In this document: positions 60,938 to 64,000 of the stretch, in pieces | Numbering within the stretch: the stretch's first letter is position 1 | Layout of the letters: each line of letters starts with the position of its first letter | Assembly (NCBI GenBank): GCA_963699825.1 | Contig: CAVOVI010000013.1 | Location: 248,001-312,000 of the forward strand | DNA length: 64,000 nt | Direction of reading: 5' to 3' | From: SPDF01 sp963699825 | GTDB lineage: Bacteria; Gemmatimonadota; Gemmatimonadetes; Gemmatimonadales; GWC2-71-9 | Made by a program: the position numbers and the translations under genes | The notes under the pieces: model-generated | Database searches by the model: none | What the model was told of the DNA's origin: nothing | Seen by the model: only the letters and a program-made list of their open reading frames with translations

Positions 60938-61471
60938 CTACTGGTTGCGGGTGACGGCCGCGAGCTCGCCTTCGAGCTGCTCGAGCTGACGGCCGACTTC
61001 CTCCGCGTCGACGGCCGTGCCCTCGCTGGGCACGCCGTTCTGGGCGAAGATGGTGGCCACCAGTGCATCGGTATACCCCACAACCGCTACGCTGATCCCC
61101 TTGTCCAGCACCCGGTTCAATTGGAGCATGATGGCCATGGCCCGCCGGGGGCGCATGGCGGCCAGGATAGGGGCCAGGTTTCGGATCAGGAGTTCGCGGA
61201 GGAACTGCATTTCGTCGACAATTTCGCCGGCGGCCAGCCCCCGCGCCGCCGCCAGCCGCCCAAAATGCTCACAGGCGTGGTACCAGACCGGCTTTGCCTC
61301 TCGGCGCACCGGCCCGACCATTTCGCCAAGGAGCTCGATGATCAGCCGCAACTCCCGCTCAATGACCGGGCGGGGTATTGTGGTGGAGGTCTGCATGCGG
61401 TCGCCCAGCCAGTCGGCCCACTGGGAAACCATCTCGTCCCGCAGGTCAAAGATGACGCGACTGGCGGCCAA
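60938..61471 (-). CDS. RsbRD-type N-terminal sensor domain protein
   Basis: 177 residues. The helical pattern FGRLAAARGLAAGEIVDEMQF followed by LRELLIRNLAPIL fits the N-terminal domain of RsbRD (RsbT co-antagonist). The STAS domain that normally follows is missing; instead the chain ends in a short coiled coil (EEVGRQLEQLEGELAAVTRN). In Bacillus this domain feeds stress signals to the stressosome. The start (TTG 61471) is tentative. Linked to the glycosyltransferase by a five-base gap. Confidence 0.65.
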   Translation of the reverse strand: MAASRVIFDLRDEMVSQWADWLGDRMQTSTTIPRPVIERELRLIIELLGEMVGPVRREAKPVWYHACEHFGRLAAARGLAAGEIVDEMQFLRELLIRNLAPILAAMRPRRAMAIMLQLNRVLDKGISVAVVGYTDALVATIFAQNGVPSEGTAVDAEEVGRQLEQLEGELAAVTRNQ

Positions 61472-61542
61472 GAGGGCCGGATGGGAAGCGCGCAGTGAGT
61501 ACCTCCTGGAAGTGGCACCCTCAATCTAGTACGGGAGTCCGA

Positions 61543-62505
61543 ATGGGGTCAAAGGAATTCGTCCGCCCGCCGGTGCTGGCAGCCGGAAGCCGTGTGGCAC
61601 TCGTGGCGCCGGCGGGACCACTGCTGGAGCACGACGACTTGCTCCGTGGCGAGGAGCTGTGCCGGGCGCTGGGGTTTGAGCCGGTACTCGGCCCAAACGC
61701 CTACCGGCACTACGGCTATCTCGCCGGCACCGACGAGCAGCGTCTGAGCGACCTGAATGCCGCCATCGCCGACCCGCGGATTGACGCCGTGTGGTGCCTC
61801 CGCGGGGGGTACGGTGTAACGCGGATCCTCGAGGGAGTCAACTTCGCCCCGCTGCGAAAGCGCCCGAAGGCGATCATGGGGTTCTCCGACATCACCGCGC
61901 TCCTCGCCGCCGCACAGGTCGAGGCGGGGCTGGTGACCTTCCACTCCCCGATGGCACGCTCCCCCCTCACGCCATTCAGTCGCTGGCACTTCGATCGGGT
62001 CCTGACGGCCGTCAATCCCGCCGGCCGTCTCGGTCGCGTCGCCCCACCGGCCGATGTGCTCGTGCCCACCAACCATCGAATCGTGACCCTCGTTCCTGGG
62101 CAGGCGACAGGGCCGCTCGCCGGCGGCAACCTCACGCTGCTGCAGTGCCTCATCGGCACCCGGTATTTCCCGAAGCTCGATGGCACGATCCTCTTCATCG
62201 AAGATGTGGGCGAAGCCCTCTATTCCGTGGACCGGATGCTGGCCCACCTCCGTGCGATTGGGGAGCTCCAGAAGGTGGCGGGCATCATCATCGGACAGTT
62301 CACCGAGCTGAAGCGCGGCACCGATGACGGCTCGCTTGGATTTGATGAAGTGCTGCGGACATACCTTGCGCCGCTCAAGGTTCCCGTGGCCTACGGTTTT
62401 CCCATCGGGCATGTCGATGACCAGTGGACGCTTCCCCTTGGCGTGAATGTCCGGCTGGACGCCACGGCGGGCGAGGTCGAGATCCTCGACGGGGCGGTAA
62501 GGTAG
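61543..62505 (+). CDS. LD-carboxypeptidase, S66 family (LdcA-like)
   Basis: 320 residues from the ATG at 61543. Catalytic Ser in MGFSDITAL, Glu in LFIEDVGEALYSVDRM and His in PIGHVDDQWTLPLG form the S66 triad; RVALVAPAGPL starts the fold. Cleaves the terminal D-Ala from tetrapeptides in murein recycling in the cytoplasm. Microcin C resistance (MccF) members are related but lack this length pattern. Followed after two bases by an alpha/beta hydrolase. Confidence 0.92.
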   Translation: MGSKEFVRPPVLAAGSRVALVAPAGPLLEHDDLLRGEELCRALGFEPVLGPNAYRHYGYLAGTDEQRLSDLNAAIADPRIDAVWCLRGGYGVTRILEGVNFAPLRKRPKAIMGFSDITALLAAAQVEAGLVTFHSPMARSPLTPFSRWHFDRVLTAVNPAGRLGRVAPPADVLVPTNHRIVTLVPGQATGPLAGGNLTLLQCLIGTRYFPKLDGTILFIEDVGEALYSVDRMLAHLRAIGELQKVAGIIIGQFTELKRGTDDGSLGFDEVLRTYLAPLKVPVAYGFPIGHVDDQWTLPLGVNVRLDATAGEVEILDGAVR

Positions 62506-62507
62506 TC

Positions 62508-63362
62508 GTGGCGACACCCACGCTGACTCGCCACCGCCTGCCCGGATACCTCGGGGAGATCCTCATCGACGTGCGCACCGGCGATCGCACGCGACCGCGC
62601 CCCGCGGTCCTGGTGCTGCACGGGTTCAAGGGGTTCAAGGACTGGGGGATGTTTCCGCCGATCGCGGAACGACTGGCGAAGGCCGGGTTCACCGCCGTCA
62701 GTTTCAACCTCAGTGGAAGCGGAGTGGATGACACCGGAGATTTCGTCTTCCCCGACCGTTTTGCGCGTGCCACCTTCAGCGGGGATCTGGGTGATATCGC
62801 GAAGGTCCTCGAGGCCGTCGCAACCGGTGCGCTCGATTTCGCGCCGCCGACGGCGATCGGCTTCCTCGGCCACTCACGCGGCGGCGGGCTCGGCGTGCTC
62901 GCGGCTGCAGCCGATCCACGCATCGCCGCACTCGTGACCTGGGCGGGTATCAGCACCGTCAATCGGTATACGATGGAGGAAGTCACGACCTGGCGGGCCC
63001 GCGGACACATCGACATCGTGAACTCCCGCACCGGTCAGGTGCTCCCGATGTACACCGATGCGCTGGATGACGCCATGCAGCACGGCAAGACGCTGCTGAA
63101 TATTCGGGCCGCTGCCTCCCGGGTGGCGGCGCCGTGGCTGATTGTGCACGGCGACTCGGATGTGGTCGTTCCCCCCGCTGAGGCCGAGAAGCTGGCCGTG
63201 GCGGGCGGACCGGCGGCGGAACTGCTCATCGTGCCTGGAACGGGTCACACCTTCGACGCTGTCCATCCGTGGCAGGGCCCCACTCCCGCCTTCACCGCCG
63301 TTGCCGATGCCTCCATCACCTTCTTCGCGAAGCATCTGCTTGCGCCCCCTTCGAGACCCTAG
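62508..63362 (+). CDS. Alpha/beta hydrolase (dienelactone hydrolase-like)
   Basis: 284 residues from a GTG two bases after the LdcA stop. VLVLHGFKGFKDWG holds the oxyanion segment, GFLGHSRGGGLGVL the nucleophile Ser, LIVHGDSDVVVPPAEAE the Asp and GTGHTFDAVHPW the His. No signal peptide, so cytosolic. Substrate unknown; the family includes esterases and peptidases. Cotranscribed with LdcA. Confidence 0.9.
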   Translation: MATPTLTRHRLPGYLGEILIDVRTGDRTRPRPAVLVLHGFKGFKDWGMFPPIAERLAKAGFTAVSFNLSGSGVDDTGDFVFPDRFARATFSGDLGDIAKVLEAVATGALDFAPPTAIGFLGHSRGGGLGVLAAAADPRIAALVTWAGISTVNRYTMEEVTTWRARGHIDIVNSRTGQVLPMYTDALDDAMQHGKTLLNIRAAASRVAAPWLIVHGDSDVVVPPAEAEKLAVAGGPAAELLIVPGTGHTFDAVHPWQGPTPAFTAVADASITFFAKHLLAPPSRP

Positions 63363-63369
63363 AGGGTAT

Positions 63370-63855
63370 ATGCGTACCGAACTGGCTTTCGCAGCAGTAC
63401 TTGCCATGGCTTCCTGCACCCCCGCCGCCCCACCGCTACCGGACGCGGAGGCCGTCCGTGCATCACTGATTGCCGCCGATGAGGCCTTCGCCGCCGCCAC
63501 GGCAGAGCGTGGTCTCGAGGGGTGGATGTCGGCGTTCGACAGCTCCGCCATTCAGATGGAGCCTGATGTGCCGTTCACGCCGGGCATCGGGGCCATCCGC
63601 GCCTCGATGGGCCCGGCATTCGCGGACTCCACGTTTCGCCTGACGTGGCAGCCCACCCTCGCCTTTGCGAGCGCCGACGCCAGTCTGGGGTACACGCTGG
63701 GCACGTGGCAGAGCCGGCACTACACAGCTGACGGCAAGGCGTCGGTGGCCACCGGCAAGTATGTCACGATCTGGCGGAAGCAGGCGGATGGGAGCTGGAA
63801 GGTGGTCTTCGACGGTGGGAATCCCGATACGTCGCCCAGGCTTGAGAACTTGTGA
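63370..63855 (+). CDS. DUF4440/SnoaL-like lipoprotein
   Basis: 161 residues from the ATG at 63370. Signal peptide with lipobox LAMASC. The rest is a cone-shaped NTF2-like fold of the DUF4440 type: RASLIAADEAFAAATAERGL, then WMSAFDSSAIQM, YTLGTWQSRHYTADG and KYVTIWRKQADGSWKVVFD. Such domains bind small molecules or act as enzymes; the role is open. Starts seven bases after the hydrolase. Confidence 0.85.
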   Translation: MRTELAFAAVLAMASCTPAAPPLPDAEAVRASLIAADEAFAAATAERGLEGWMSAFDSSAIQMEPDVPFTPGIGAIRASMGPAFADSTFRLTWQPTLAFASADASLGYTLGTWQSRHYTADGKASVATGKYVTIWRKQADGSWKVVFDGGNPDTSPRLENL

Positions 63856-63865
63856 TGAACGCCGG

Positions 63866-64000
63866 ATGACGTCGCTGCAGGCGCGGTTGGCGGAACATCT
63901 GGCCAGTCGGAAGCCCCGGACGGTGGAGGATCCCTCCCTGGCGCGGGCGGCGGTCGCGCTGGTGGTGGTCCCTGATCCCGATGCCGTCCTGCTCATCCGT
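63866..64000 (+). CDS. NUDIX hydrolase, probably CoA pyrophosphatase, 3' end outside window
   Basis: 45 residues before the edge. MTSLQARLAEHLASRKP and then RAAVALVVVPDPDAVLLIR is the first strand of a NUDIX fold as in NudL-type CoA pyrophosphatases. The NUDIX box itself lies beyond the window, so the call rests on the N-terminus only. Starts 10 bases after the DUF4440 lipoprotein. Confidence 0.6.
   Translation, partial: MTSLQARLAEHLASRKPRTVEDPSLARAAVALVVVPDPDAVLLIR

Noticed and set aside
1..64000. CRISPR arrays, tRNA or rRNA genes, insertion sequences, integrases and phage genes
   Set aside because: I looked for regularly spaced repeats, cloverleaf-like sequence, transposase and integrase motifs and saw none that I could support.

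Overview
The window is about 64 kb of GC-rich, densely coded bacterial chromosome with no gene-free stretch longer than about 230 bases, no tRNA or rRNA gene, no CRISPR array and no recognisable transposon or prophage. The gene set points to a Gram-negative, probably Gemmatimonadota-like lineage. Supporting this are a SARP/BTAD regulator fused through one membrane helix to a PD40 propeller, an OmpA protein with thrombospondin type 3 repeats, a DUF4097 protein behind an ECF sigma/anti-sigma pair, many small lipoproteins, and class I HMG-CoA reductase. The lineage call is inference from content, not from a marker gene.

Left part (1-23.0 kb): an M20 peptidase cut by the window edge; a minus-strand set (YkgJ-like, DUF423, membrane protein, FabI of the chloroplast/chlamydial type, YbbP/YbbA-like exporter) divergent from tesA; a DUF457 hydrolase; a BTAD-AAA regulator without its DNA-binding domain; ECF sigma, anti-sigma and DUF4097 protein; a small cytochrome c beside a Cyc2-like fused cytochrome-porin; OmpA; then AI-2E and EamA transporters, a deaminase, an aldo/keto reductase, a DUF2071 protein and a histone-deacetylase-like protein with an unassigned C-terminal half.

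Centre (23.1-32.4 kb): a single plus-strand arginine operon, argG - P-loop protein (DUF1611/DgcN-like) - argC - argD (two frameshifts) - argF' - argB - argE - argH - argR, with overlapping start/stop codons nearly throughout and a candidate ARG box on the argG start codon. The carbamoyltransferase belongs to the N-acyl-ornithine group, and residue 92, which separates acetyl- from succinyl-ornithine enzymes, is Val. This suggests an N-succinylated arginine route. No known N-acylglutamate synthase is present; the P-loop protein is the only unassigned gene in the operon and is a candidate for that step. This is the most novel lead in the window.

Next (32.4-45.4 kb): XdhC, class I HMG-CoA reductase, a PHA-granule set (PhaR-type regulator with a paired palindromic operator, phasin, patatin), an acyltransferase with a UbiB-like kinase, a CoxG-MoeA-like fusion with a MocA-like nucleotidyltransferase (molybdo-hydroxylase maturation), a DUF47-Pit phosphate pair, and a HAD phosphatase.

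Right part (45.4-64 kb): two paralogous lipoproteins, a two-gene DNA methyltransferase plus helicase module that may be a defence system, a RidA lipoprotein, the BTAD-PD40 regulator, a run of secreted lipoproteins in which one Ig-like copy is broken by many frameshifts beside an intact copy, then a glycosyltransferase, an RsbRD-type protein, an LD-carboxypeptidase, an alpha/beta hydrolase, a DUF4440-like lipoprotein and the start of a NUDIX hydrolase.
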